Source: Paramacrobiotus metropolitanus (lineage: Eukaryota > Tardigrada > Eutardigrada > Parachela > Macrobiotidae). From it: 64,000 nucleotides of DNA. Positions 33,627 to 44,441 of the stretch are shown piece by piece. The stretch is taken from contig NW_026570285.1 in NCBI RefSeq assembly GCF_019649055.1, positions 372,001 through 436,000 on the forward strand. Direction: 5' to 3'. A model generated the notes under the pieces. That model saw nothing but the letters and a program-made list of their open reading frames with translations, searched no databases and was not told the origin of the DNA. The translations under genes were made by a program, and so were the position numbers. Each line of letters starts with the position of its first letter. The stretch's first letter is position 1.

Positions 33627-36600
33627 TGGACGATGATGAGCAGGTGCTACTGGAGTTAACCTACCCGGAGATCACGGGGATCGCCTGCGTCAAGCCGGAG
33701 CAGCAGGCCAACGGGATCCGCACGCAGTCCATCTTCTTCAATCTGCAGACTATCCGCGGCGATTTCAGCTTCCGCTCCAGCAACGCCGAGGACATTCAGG
33801 AGCTGATCGCGTTCTTCCTGGACGGGCTGAAGCGGAAGAGTAAATACTGTGTGGCCATCCAGGATTTTAAGGTGAGGGAGAATTGCAGATCGACCGTGCT
33901 TAGATAGTTCAGGTTGTATTAATAATTATGTAGTGTGGGGTGCGGAAATGGTATTTGCTTCTTAAGCGACTTGTTAATGTAGCCGGTTTTGCGGATTACC
34001 GACGGTAGTTGACCGGATTACACGGCTTAATCGTACGGACACTCAGGCCGAGTGTACTTGTCAGTTGTTTTGTTTTTTGTTTATTGATAATTGTTACATA
34101 TTTTGTTTTTTATTTGTTTGTAAACATGGGATATACTTTTTTATTTTAAATTTTGTGAACAGGGGACATTTTTTTTGTATTTTTTAACATGGTTAGTTAT
34201 TTGAAACAGCTTTTAAATTCAGAACCGTAAACTACCCAGTCACGGTTATGTATATCGTATTCCTGGTGTAAAGTTACGATAAATATTAGCAATCGTAGAG
34301 CAATGGCAAACGGCCGATTCATATGAGTTATCCACATTGGACAGACTTGCAGTTAAGAAATGGTTCATGCGTTCTCTTTCGTAAATTATGCCAAATCGTC
34401 AAAATTTAACATTTTTGGGATTATTTTTTCTGCACTTTGAAGCCAAATTCTTTGTTGGAATTGTTGATTTTGAAAAGCCATAGCCGCAATAAATTGCAGT
34501 GATGTTCCATATCGTTTAAGACGAGTGGTACACTTGCGCTTATTTTTACATCCACGAGGCGGTTGCAATCTCTGTGGTCAACTTAACTACTGCAGTATAC
34601 CACCAAGATGTTTTGCGATCATTTGATAATTTTAATGCGGTTGTGTTGAACGGTCATTTCCGAAATAATGAGGGAATTAATTCTGAGCTTCGATCGGTAC
34701 CCCGATAAATATTCACTATTCAGCCGGTTAAGAAGATGAGTTGCCTTTTGAAAGATCTTTGGTCATTGCTGACAATTTTTTGCTGGAAGACTTTTCAAAA
34801 GTTAGAAGAAACCGTTGTAAAACCGCCAGAAACGAGATTTATCCGTAATACCAAGCGAACGCGACGTGATAACGAGAGGAGAATAAGTGCAACGGATAGC
34901 GCGTGTAACTGTATTCCTTTTCACTTTGATACCGACAAAGTACACCCTAACAAGAATATATTCTTGGGCCGTGTAGACTTTAAAGACTACGCGACTCAAG
35001 AAGATATTCCTGTTATGGTTGTGGTTATCCCGTTATGCACACGAAATTTCATTTTTAAGCTAGCAGATCGGGAATTATTTGATGTAATTCTTTTAACGTT
35101 TCAAGTCCAAGACGTATAAACTGATAAAATTTCTTGCATTGGTACCGTGCAGTTACAGAAATGGATGCAAAAGATAAAGATGCATCTCTTCAAGGAGTGT
35201 GAATTTTGTTTTAATATATTTTTGTCTTATTTTTGTGGAATATGCGTTTCAGTATAAGTTTACAGGTCAAGAAAATAATTAATTTTATATCGTAACATAT
35301 ATTATAAAAGCAAATAAAACCAAAATGCATACATATAAGGACACATACCGTATATTTCTTTTTTCTTTTACGTTGTTAATTGTACATAGTGTCGGGTACT
35401 GTCGGTTGTTTTATTGTACCATCATGCGTGTCTCCTGACAGGCTCCAACAGAGAACTCCTCCTTCCTCAGCTTCGAGAAGGGCGACCTGATCATCCTGGA
35501 GAACAACACCACCGGCGAGAGCTTGCTGAACGGCGGCTGGTGTTACGGGCGCTGCGAGCGCACCAACAAAGTGGGCGACTTCGGGTCGGAATGCGTGTAC
35601 TTGTTGCCCACCCTCAGTAAGCCGCAACCCGAACTGCTGACCCTCTTCACCATGGACCCCATGACCATCATGGACCTGAACAAGATCACGGTGCAGGAAC
35701 CCACCGCCAAGTTCCACACCCTGGAGCACTACGCCGCCGAGCACTTCCGTCAGCCGGCCAAGAAGGGCCCGGTCATGGGCATCCCGTCGCCGCTAACGAC
35801 GGTGCGCAAGAAGGACAAGGAGGAACTGTGGAAGCACACACGGGAGCCGATTAAGCTGCCGCTGCTGAAGAAGATCCAGGTGAAGGATGAGCTCAGTCAG
35901 GAGGCGTGTTCGGCGTTCCAGGCCATTATGAAGTATATGGGCGATCTGCCCAGCAAGAAATCCAGGTAAAGGAAAAGTGGCGCTCAGTCTGCTTTAATTT
36001 TTATCGACTTTTACCGGTGAATATTAAACCTATTTTGGTAATTTTTCATTATAAATTCTGCACAAAATTTATTTATGTCATCAAAATAACGCATTTACAG
36101 TTAATTATGCATGCATAATGTGTTTTAATATTTAAATTAATGTGTTTTGTAAATAATTTTTATTTTTTAATAAGGAGGGAAGTTAACATTTTTGAAAATA
36201 ATTTAATTTTATCCAGTTTTCGAGTGCGCTGATCGATCAGATTTATGCACAAATTTGCTGCTCAGTAATATGTAATCGTTTTTATTTTTTTGCTCAGTGC
36301 GAGTAATCTTCTTTAATTTGAGTGCTGTTGAATTTTCATAGTTGTTAATAATAAGGCAAGTTTATTAAAAATTTGTTTGGTTTTGAAGAGTTTCAAATGA
36401 ACTGACCGATCAGATCTTCGAGAAAGCATTAAAGGAAGACCTCCTAAAAGACGAAATCTACTGCCAGATTTTAAAGCAGTTAACCGACAACCGCAGTCGT
36501 GTCGGCGAAGAACGCGGCTGGGAGTTGTTGTGGCTGGTGACCGGCTTGTTCGCACCCAGTGAGAACTTGTTAAAGGAGTGCATGGCCATTCTGCGGTCCC

Positions 36601-38607
36601 GACAGCGCCATCAAATCGCACTGGACTGCATTAACCGGCTGCAGAAGACCAAGAAAGCCGGCACCCGCAAATATCCGCCACACCAGGTACGCCGTTCTTC
36701 TCATGATTTTTATTTGGAATTATTTAAGCGAAATGTGGAATAATTGTGCAGGTTGAGGTGGAAGCCATCCAGCACAAGACCACACAGATCTTCCACAAAG
36801 TCTACTTCCCCGATGATACGGATGAGGCGCTCGAAGTGGACTCCAGCACGAAAGCCAAACATTTCTGCCATAATATTTCCCATCGATTAAATTTACGGTA
36901 ATCCTGACAGGATTACTGATTTTACAACGCATTCTGGTTGTTTAATGTTGTTTTTTATACTGCTTGCACAGATCATCCGAAGGATTCAGTTTATTTGTCA
37001 AGATTGCCGATAAGGTCATCAGTGTGCCGGAAAGGGACTTTTTCTTCGATTTCGTTCGGCATTTGGTAAGACGTTTATTCAGTGAATTGATCCTGCTTTG
37101 AACTATGATGGGGCTATAAACTGTTACGGTCCAAAAAAATTCGCATTTCTCACTTTTTTGCATTGTGATAACGGTCTTGCATGAAGTGCACATTATTACA
37201 GACGGACTGGATCAAGAAGGCCAAGCCCAGCAGCGGCACGATCATCCCGCAGTTCACCTACCAGGTCTTCTTCATGAAGAAGCTCTGGACCAACACGGTG
37301 CCAGGGCGTGACCGGCAGGCCGACCTCATCTTCCACTACCACCAAGAACTGCCCAAATACCTCCGCGGCTTCCACGATGTCAAGAAGGAGGACGCGATGA
37401 AGCTGGCCGCGTTGATCTACCGCGCTAAATACGGCGAGAGCAAGAATGAACTGCAATCCATCCCCAACCGACTCAAAGGTATCGCCACGAATATCTTTTT
37501 ATCTTTTACACGGCAGATTGTTCGATATTACCATTTTTTTGTAATTTTGTTGTATTAAACACTTCCTAATTTTCTAAAATTTAAATTTTGTTTATTTAAT
37601 CAGTATGCAACAACGTGGGCCTTTTGATATGTGTGCCGGCTTTTGCCGAACAAAGGTTCATTACAATAGTATTAGTAATTAAACACAGTTAAATAACAAA
37701 TCGACCATTAAATTATTGATTGTCGCTTGTAATTTTTTTTGGAAGTAATTCAACGGACAGCTGTTAAGTGACTCTTTAGGTAAATGTAGATTTGATTCCG
37801 CTGGATTTAATCGGAGCGCAGAACTCATCCGACTGGAAACGCTCGATTACGGCGTCGTTTAACGGCGATACCGGCTATAGTGAGGATGACGCTAAAGTGG
37901 CCTTCTTGAAATACATCGCCAAGTGGCCGACATTCGGTTCGGCCTTCTTCGAAGTTCGGGTATGTGGAATCGCGGAAAAAAGAGTGGTTCGTTGACATAG
38001 TCATTTATCGTTGCGAATATTTTTGCAGCAAACAACCGATTCAAATTATCCGGAACGTCTGCTCTTGGCCATCAACAAGAATGGCGTCAATCTGATTGAC
38101 CCGGCATCAAAGGTAAAAGGAGATTTACTTCAAACAACAGAAACTAATAAAACATAAACAAATGCTATTAAAAATGTGATTAAAAAAATATATTCTAACA
38201 GAAAAGAAATTTTTTAAATAGTGTAAATAACAAAACAATGCAAGATATTTATGGGTAAGCAAAATTTGAAAAAGCTGCTCACTGAAGCCTGCTTGCTTAT
38301 GAATTAGAAAATCCTGGATGTTCACCCGTTCACGAGGATTTCCAACTGGAGCAGCGGGAACACCTTCTTCCACATGACCATCGGCAATTTGGTGCGCGGC
38401 ACCAAACTGCTTTGCGAAACCGCATTGGTAAGCCATGCGCGTGGTTCAGACTGAAGTTTTGTTGATTCAGCTTTAATCAGTAATCACGCTGCTCTTGAAC
38501 AGGGATACAAAATCGATGATTTACTGACCAGTTATATCGGATTGATGCTGCAGCAGATGAACAAACAGCGCGGCCATTCCAGTCGCCTGAAAGTGGACGA
38601 GAACTAA
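33627..38607 (+). CDS. Myo7a-like: Myosin VIIa C-terminal tail (FERM lobe, SH3, MyTH4, FERM)
   Basis: Exons: 33627-33871, 35442-35965, 36389-36686, 36752-36897, 36972-37065, 37202-37478, 37790-37959, 38029-38112, 38308-38427, 38503-38607. All are GT-AG and in phase, about 686 codons. Exon 1 is the last lobe of the first FERM domain ([24 protein letters not shown]). Exon 2 holds the SH3 ([24 protein letters not shown]) and the start of MyTH4 ([13 protein letters not shown]). Then [38 protein letters not shown] and [14 protein letters not shown] mark the second MyTH4-FERM, ending [16 protein letters not shown]. Class VII myosin tails bind cargo and adaptors in actin bundles such as stereocilia and microvilli. 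The motor, IQ motifs and first MyTH4 are absent from the window, so this is a 5'-truncated copy or the end of a gene with a very long intron. No lesion is seen. Confidence 0.88.
34736..35119 (+). other. 127-residue ORF in a myosin intron, unassigned
   Basis: Runs from an ATG to TAA within the 1570-bp first intron. It includes a basic patch ([13 protein letters not shown]) and [20 protein letters not shown] recognise no family and there is no splice pattern linking it to the myosin. It may be a chance frame or a remnant of an inserted gene. Confidence 0.25.
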
Positions 38608-39325
38608 ACGTGTCTTCGCCGCATGGCCCGGTTCTATTGTGATTTTTCCTAGTGTTCTTCCTTGTATGCTGTTTTATTTACGTTTTGTCCGCTGAGAAAC
38701 TGTACGTGCTTCGTTAAATAATTAGTTTTGATCGTGGTTTTGATTATACACATTGAACAACATGTACGAGTCGTTAGTGTGCAGTTTCTATTCAAATAAA
38801 GAGATTCAAACTATGTACGGCCCAGCGCGAACATTGTTAGAGTGGCCTTTATGGAACTTGTGACAATAGGAGTCGTAAAAGGTGTCTTTGGCAATGAATG
38901 TTGCAGTTATTTAACCCATAAATGTAGCTTTATTACATATATGCAAATATGCTGGAATTTTCGGTACTTTGAATTATTTGGTTTCAAGTTAAGCTTGGTA
39001 ACTAGCCAAAATCGGGCACCGGTAAACCAACGAATGTAACGTAATTTTTGCTAGTTAGGGAATAGGTAATGCAATACTCGCACAAGTTTTCTATTATTTA
39101 ATCAGGCTTTGGTACGAGCAAAACCAAAATGAAAACACACATTTTCACGACTTTCAGTAAGAATATTTCTTAAACGAAATGTCCATTTTTCTGACGCGAC
39201 ACAGATAAGAAACACCCGCACACGCCATAAGTGATTCGGCATTTGTACATTGTACGTAAGACAAGACCCTTTTTAAATAATGGACCCGTGGCCAAGGGTG
39301 TTTACGGCTTTGACAGCATTGACAT
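38608..39325. other. Myosin 3' UTR and intergenic spacer
   Basis: The 3' UTR shares ggcccggttctattgtg with the relic at 20.4 kb. A polyadenylation signal AATAAA lies at 38795-38800. The rest holds no recognised gene. Confidence 0.6.
38795..38800 (+). terminator. Polyadenylation signal of the myosin tail gene
   Basis: AATAAA about 190 bp after the TAA stop codon. Confidence 0.55.
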
Positions 39326-40459
39326 CTATCTTCGGGTGGTCGGATTCGCATTGGTTGACCAGAGCAGTTGCGCCATGTCTGTCATGTTATCATCCGTACA
39401 CGCTACGAAAACTTTGGTCTTCTGATGGTACCACTCTTCGAGGATAGCCGACCCCAGGTTATTCACTTCCTTTTGGTAGAACCAGGCAACGGCGAAATTC
39501 ATCATTTCCATGATCACCATCGGTATGAAGATTCGTTTATGCGCGTCCATAGAACGTTGACCGTCCAGCAGCTCCGTCGTAAATCCGACGAAAACAAGAC
39601 TAGCGACGTAACCCATATTGACAATCGGCACATACTTCCCCGAGCGAACTTCGTCGTACATCCTTTGACACGTCTTCCACCAATACGCTGTGGCTGTTGT
39701 ATACGTTGACATATTGGGCAATACAGCAGAACTTTGGCGAAAGTTTTGCAAGTGTACAAATATCCGTATTATTTCGATCATTGCGGCGACGGGGTGCAAG
39801 AAATAATGCATCTGAATGATGATTGCTGGCATTTGTAAGACCATCCACACTTTCTTCCGGGAAGGTTCCGGCTGCAAACGACAGTTTGAACTAGGTTACA
39901 GACGTTTACTTAACTAAAATGCGTAATTACATAAAACCCTTCCGCAATAAATATGAAAAAGTGCTTTGCAAAATTTAAAACTTGTGTTATTGAAATCCGA
40001 TTTACGAGCGCTCTGATTATTTTAATAAGGCTATTAACAGTTGGTTAGCTCTTCGATTTTACTGTTCCTTAAGCACAATATAGGGCATTTAAAGTTTTTC
40101 TGAATTAATGCGAGTTTGTATGTATATCATAAAATTAAGGGGGTGAAGCCAGAGCACTGCGCGTGAAATTTTATGCGGTTTCACAAAATTGATTTTATTT
40201 ATATTTTATTCTTATACTAGCGACTTACTATATCATTGATGATAAAGTCTTCGCTGAAACCGGCAGTCGCAACAAGTAAAAAAAATCGCACCAGAGTCGT
40301 CAAGAGCGTAAATGTTGCGAAACATAGGGCGACCTTAACACACTTCCATGTATTACGCGTAATCACGCATTTCACCGTGCAGTGCTCAGGAATCCGTGGT
40401 CCACTTTGCTGTCCATCGGATAGGTCGGCACTGCATATACGCAAATCATGATTAGCCAT
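39326..40459 (-). CDS. Orphan multi-pass membrane protein (about four helices)
   Basis: Two exons on the minus strand, 40459-40229 and 39871-39326. They are joined in phase by gtaagt and tttgcag, giving 258 residues from ATG (MANHDLRICS) to TAG. Hydrophobic segments: VALCFATFTLLTTLVRFFLL; around MVLQMPAIIIQMHYFLHPVA; VPIVNMGYVASLVFVGF; FIPMVIMEMMNFAVAWFY. There is a cysteine cluster before the first helix (IPEHCTVKCVITRNTWKC). I do not recognise a family. The size and helix number differ from the receptor genes nearby, and I see no sequence match to them. A longer 5' end is possible, because the frame stays open upstream to about 40564. Confidence 0.55.
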
Positions 40460-40695
40460 ATTCAAAACCCGTAACTGACAACCAATACTTGTGGAAATAA
40501 AAAATACAAGTAATAAAAATTTGGAAAGCCCCACGATGCATAGAAATACTATGGTAAGTGTCAAATATTTGACGTTATTAGATTCCTTACATCAGTACAG
40601 ACACATACACAGTCTATGGCCTCTGGAAAGACGGTCGACAATCGCTTGCACGATCGATATTGGTTCATGGCAGTGATACATTTTCTACATACATA

Positions 40696-40873
40696 CAAGC
40701 CCGGCCCGAAATTTTTAAACCGCTGTAAGCGCGACGCAGTGAATAGCGCACAGATAGGCTAGATTTTATCTACTCTTCACTGGATGCACTGGCGTAGAGC
40801 ACCTTGAATGGCTCAAGCCCACTTTTCTCAAATATCCCGCTTACAGCGGTTTAAAAATTTCGGGCCGGGCTTG
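40696..40873. mobile_element. MITE of Tc1/mariner type, 178 bp
   Basis: Perfect 36-bp inverted termini start CAAGCCCGGCCCGAAATTTT and enclose about 105 bp. Both ends abut TA. There is no coding capacity. It lies between the orphan membrane protein gene and the intact receptor. Confidence 0.85.
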
Positions 40874-41590
40874 TACTTCTATGGCCTAATGTACGAGACA
40901 TATTGCTGATGTGACTATGTGAGTGACAGACTGGCAGTGTGCGTCCGGCCGGTCAAGGGAAATTAGATGTAGCAGAAAAGGCAGCCAGTGCTGCTCAAAA
41001 GGGAAAAGCGTGGTATATAAAATGCGAAAGAATTGCAAACGGTTAACGTTCTTGTGCGGTCGTATCTACCGGCCATGCGCCATTGCAGTAAATTAACACT
41101 TCCGACGACTTATAACCGTGAAACCAAAAACCAAAAATAATTAAAAATTGGCTATGGGATGCTTTATGTGTCACGAGAAACCTACTAACCACAGTAGTAC
41201 TGATTTCTGTAGGTACACTACACGCGTTAGAATGTGACTGCGTAATCGTTGTTGCCATTGGGCGCTCTGGAAGTCATATTCCACGTACCGAAACTTAACA
41301 CTTCTTCAGCCGCTCACCAAAGTTGCAAATGAAGCAGTGGTACAATGTGCAGGACTTGCAGAATTGCGGGAGCAGCAGGACACAGAGATCCCAGGGGCAC
41401 TCATGTGTAGCTGTTAGCTAATAATAGCGCTCCACAACTCTTACGTCTGAGGACCGTTGTTTGCTGTAAAGTGACTATGGACTCACTCGTGGATAACTTG
41501 GATTGACTGATTCCCTTATAATGTTTTCTGACGATTTTGTGTAAAATCCACGCAGAAATCTTTCATGGAATAATGTTATTGTTATTAAAG
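40874..41590. other. Upstream region of the intact receptor
   Basis: Non-coding apart from the receptor leader. A TATA-like phrase, ggtatataaaatg, lies near 41011-41024 on the plus strand, about 570 bp before the chosen ATG. A role as promoter is possible but unproven. Confidence 0.35.
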
Positions 41591-43067
41591 ATGGACAAGC
41601 CAACCGTTCCGGTCGATGTTTTGTCGTATGTGTGCGTCTTTCAGAATCACTGGCTAAATTTCTCCGGCTTGCCGTCGTTCAGTGAAAAGCCCAGATCTTG
41701 TCATCGTTGGCTGATTTGCGTAACCGTTGCGGTATACTCCACGTTCATCCTGATTCTCGATCTCGCCGGCATTTTTCGCATGGGTTTCGATGCCAGAATC
41801 GTGACCGGCCGTGACAGCTCCCTCGTGGAGATCGTCGCTCGCTTGCCGGATTCGGCTAGCGTCCTGCGCGCCTTGATTCCTTTTGTTATATGTATGTTCC
41901 AGAGTCCGGCATTCAGCCGTCTGCACGAAGCGCTAAATCACCTTATCCATATATCCAACAGTCACCAGAGCCACTTGGCGCAGAAGTGCCGAAAGTGGCG
42001 GCGGTACGGTATCATCTGGGGGTCGGTGTCGGCCGTAATGGCCGTCACCGCGGACTACATCAACTGGCAGTTTTGGTACAATATGCGCGACAGCATGCTG
42101 TCGGGGCACACCAGCACATGGATGTTTACACCGGTGGAAATGCCGGTTGCTGGATTGATTGTCTTCTATTCACTCGGTTTAACGCCCATCTTCATCGTCT
42201 CCCAACAGATTCTGATAACTTGTATCATGGTATCTATCATCCAGAAGGAAGCCTACACTATTTTTAGTGAACACATTCGCAGCACAACTTCCGGGTTTAC
42301 CAAGAGAGAGTTCCCCAGTTTCTTACGGCAAATTCACCAATTCCATGCGACGGCATATGCTGTCAACGAATATGTTAATAGTGTGTACGGATGGAGCATT
42401 CTGGCCATGTACGGGCTCGATGTGATGGCGGCGTGTGGATGCGTGGCGGGAGTGATATCGCTGTTAATGAGCTCCACGATCGACAAGATCAGCTTTAGCG
42501 CGTGGCTAAATTTTATCGTATGGTTCTGTTTCTATGTGTCTTACTGCACAGTGTTCTTGATTCCCGTTTTTAAAGCCGGCGAACAGGTAAATATCAAAGA
42601 CATTGCATAGCAAGGCGGTGGAAATTGTCGGCAGTGTTTGATTATGTATTTTTAGTGGGATGCGATTCAGGTGGCACTGTATGAGTTTCTTGAAACAGCC
42701 AATACGATGTCCCCTGACGATGAAGTACCGCTGAGCGTCCCAAATATTCAAGAAAGAATTGAGGCGTTGCTGTTTATTCGGCGTAATCAGACGGTGGTGC
42801 TCCATGCTGGAGGGTTCTTTTTCGTAACACGGTCACTTTTGGCGCGGGTGAGTTTCCCGTAATTGTAAAGAATGTGTAAATTAACCTGTTAAAAGGTCCG
42901 CATAAAATAACAGAAAGATTATAAAAACACGCATATTGTAGGCGGTTACGTTGATACTCTCCACTTCATTTGTCTGCTATGGTTTGCTACAAATCGACCA
43001 TGGAACCAGCGAATACTTTCCATGGCAAAAAATGGCAAATACTTCCGACAATGTCTGGATGATTTAA
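41591..43067 (+). CDS. Gustatory-receptor-like seven-transmembrane protein (intact copy)
   Basis: Exons 41591-42586, 42656-42847 and 42942-43067, all GT-AG and phase 0, total 437 residues. ATG at 41591 (aagATGg) was preferred over the in-frame ATG at 41573 for its context; both are possible. Seven hydrophobic segments are seen, among them WLICVTVAVYSTFILIL, PVAGLIVFYSLGLTPIF, ILAMYGLDVMAACGCVAGV and FIVWFCFYVSYCTVFLI. The C-terminus has FIRRNQTV then FFFVTRSLLAR and a last helix ending VCYGLLQIDHG. The layout, with the final helix split over small 3' exons, is like arthropod gustatory receptors, which are ligand-gated cation channels in sensory neurons. The family assignment is by architecture, not by a database search. 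It is the only undamaged copy in the window. Confidence 0.75.
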
Positions 43068-43454
43068 CTTCGTTGCTGAAGATATTTATAGTACTGTGAA
43101 ACATGGCGGTTGCCTAAATAAAACTCGAAACCTCACGTAAAAGTTAGGATCATCGATAAAAAAAAGTCCTAGGATCGTCTATAAAAGCGTGAAGAAAAGG
43201 AGACCGAGACAATTACGAATTCACAAGTAGCGCAGTGCCTTTGAACTCATTTGCGTCTACTTGGTTCGATCAGTTGTTGATTTGTAGTGCATTGCACATG
43301 CTACAGAATGCCGTAGCGTAGAAAGCCAATCCTAGTGCGGTATTCCATGTTTTTTGAGTAACTGCTATCAGGCGCACTCATCATCTGTTACTGTAGGTAA
43401 ACATTATGAAGAAACCGGAGAGGACGTACATAGGCTCTTTGTTCATCACCCTGC
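43068..43454. other. 3' flank of the intact receptor
   Basis: Non-coding. This gap separates convergent receptor sequences; no signal was recognised with confidence. Confidence 0.35.
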
Positions 43455-43990
43455 TGTAATGACGGTATCTCCCATGGGAAAACACTGCTGCTGGGCGGAG
43501 GTTCGGTTTGCACTTTGCAGTATTCCATAAAACAGTACAGCTGCGGAGAAGATAATGGCGCCGATTACGGGAGAAATTTTTTATTTGAGTATGATTTATG
43601 CCACCGAAAAACAGTATCTGCGCTCTGTAGCACGCTGTACATCAAAGGTCATGTTCTGGCGCAAAGATTACACGGGAGTCATGTTTTTCTGTTATGTAAC
43701 CGGCTATATAAAGAGTGTCGTGTTTCCTGGGAAAATATACAAAGGTTTATAGGTTTCAAAGGAGATCAATCTACGGAAAACAGATTTCCACCGTTGAGCG
43801 CTACAGTCCGATGCCGCCGAATAAACATCAAGCGCTCCATTTCTCTTCTACGGCAAAGTTATAGCGTGAAAGTTTTCCACATAGTTTTCCGCTACAGAGT
43901 ACATTCTGAGTCATTTCTGACGGATTTTGTACAAGAGGCCGTGAACAGCTTTCCAGCACGACGAAAACGCAGCCTTTGTATCTAATGATA
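43455..43990 (-). pseudogene. Receptor pseudogene, exons 2 and 3, copy 4
   Basis: On the minus strand, HGLLYKIRQ and then, in another frame, EMERLMFIRRHRTVAL (about 43770-43860) match exon 2 of copies 2 and 3. Further on, IIFSAAVLFYGILQS (43500-43560) matches exon 3. Frame changes and stops separate them, and exon 1 is missing. The 156-residue plus-strand frame over the same bases is a shadow. Confidence 0.7.
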
Positions 43991-44339
43991 TTAGCTGACT
44001 ATATACGAGTGACCCTGTAGTGTTCTGGTGTATATAAGTATATGCTTTTGTCGTACTTAGCAACGCGGCGATTGTTGTTGTATTTCCTGGCTGTAGTTGT
44101 TCTGTGAGTTAGCTCTCGTACTGGCTGGCCAGCGTTCATGCCGTAATAAATATCCCTATTTGCTATACGTGACAGACCCACTTTTCCAGCCATATCTAGC
44201 CAGCCGAGATCCAGTGTGGCAGGTTGATTCTGGCGCTCGGTGAAGTCTGACCAAACTGACATTGCGGGTCACGATCACGAGTGTGAGCTTGTGACCACGT
44301 TATCTTACGAGAACCTTTCTCGTAACCGACTAACACACC

Positions 44340-44441
44340 GAGAGACGGCACCTCGGGATATTTGCAATGTTGCAGCATCCCATAAAACACCAGTGATGAG
44401 TGAAATGCCATTTCACTGAATGGCAAATTCACCCACCCCAA
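44340..44441 (-). pseudogene. Receptor exon 3 relic, copy 5
   Basis: The minus strand reads MAFHSSLVFYGMLQHCKYP, matching SAALVFYGILQ of exon 3 in copy 2. The remaining exons are not seen. It lies on the same strand as copy 4, about 800 bp upstream of it. Confidence 0.55.

Noticed and set aside
43515-43985. 156-residue plus-strand frame
   Set aside because: It is the antisense shadow of receptor pseudogene exons 2 and 3 on the minus strand.
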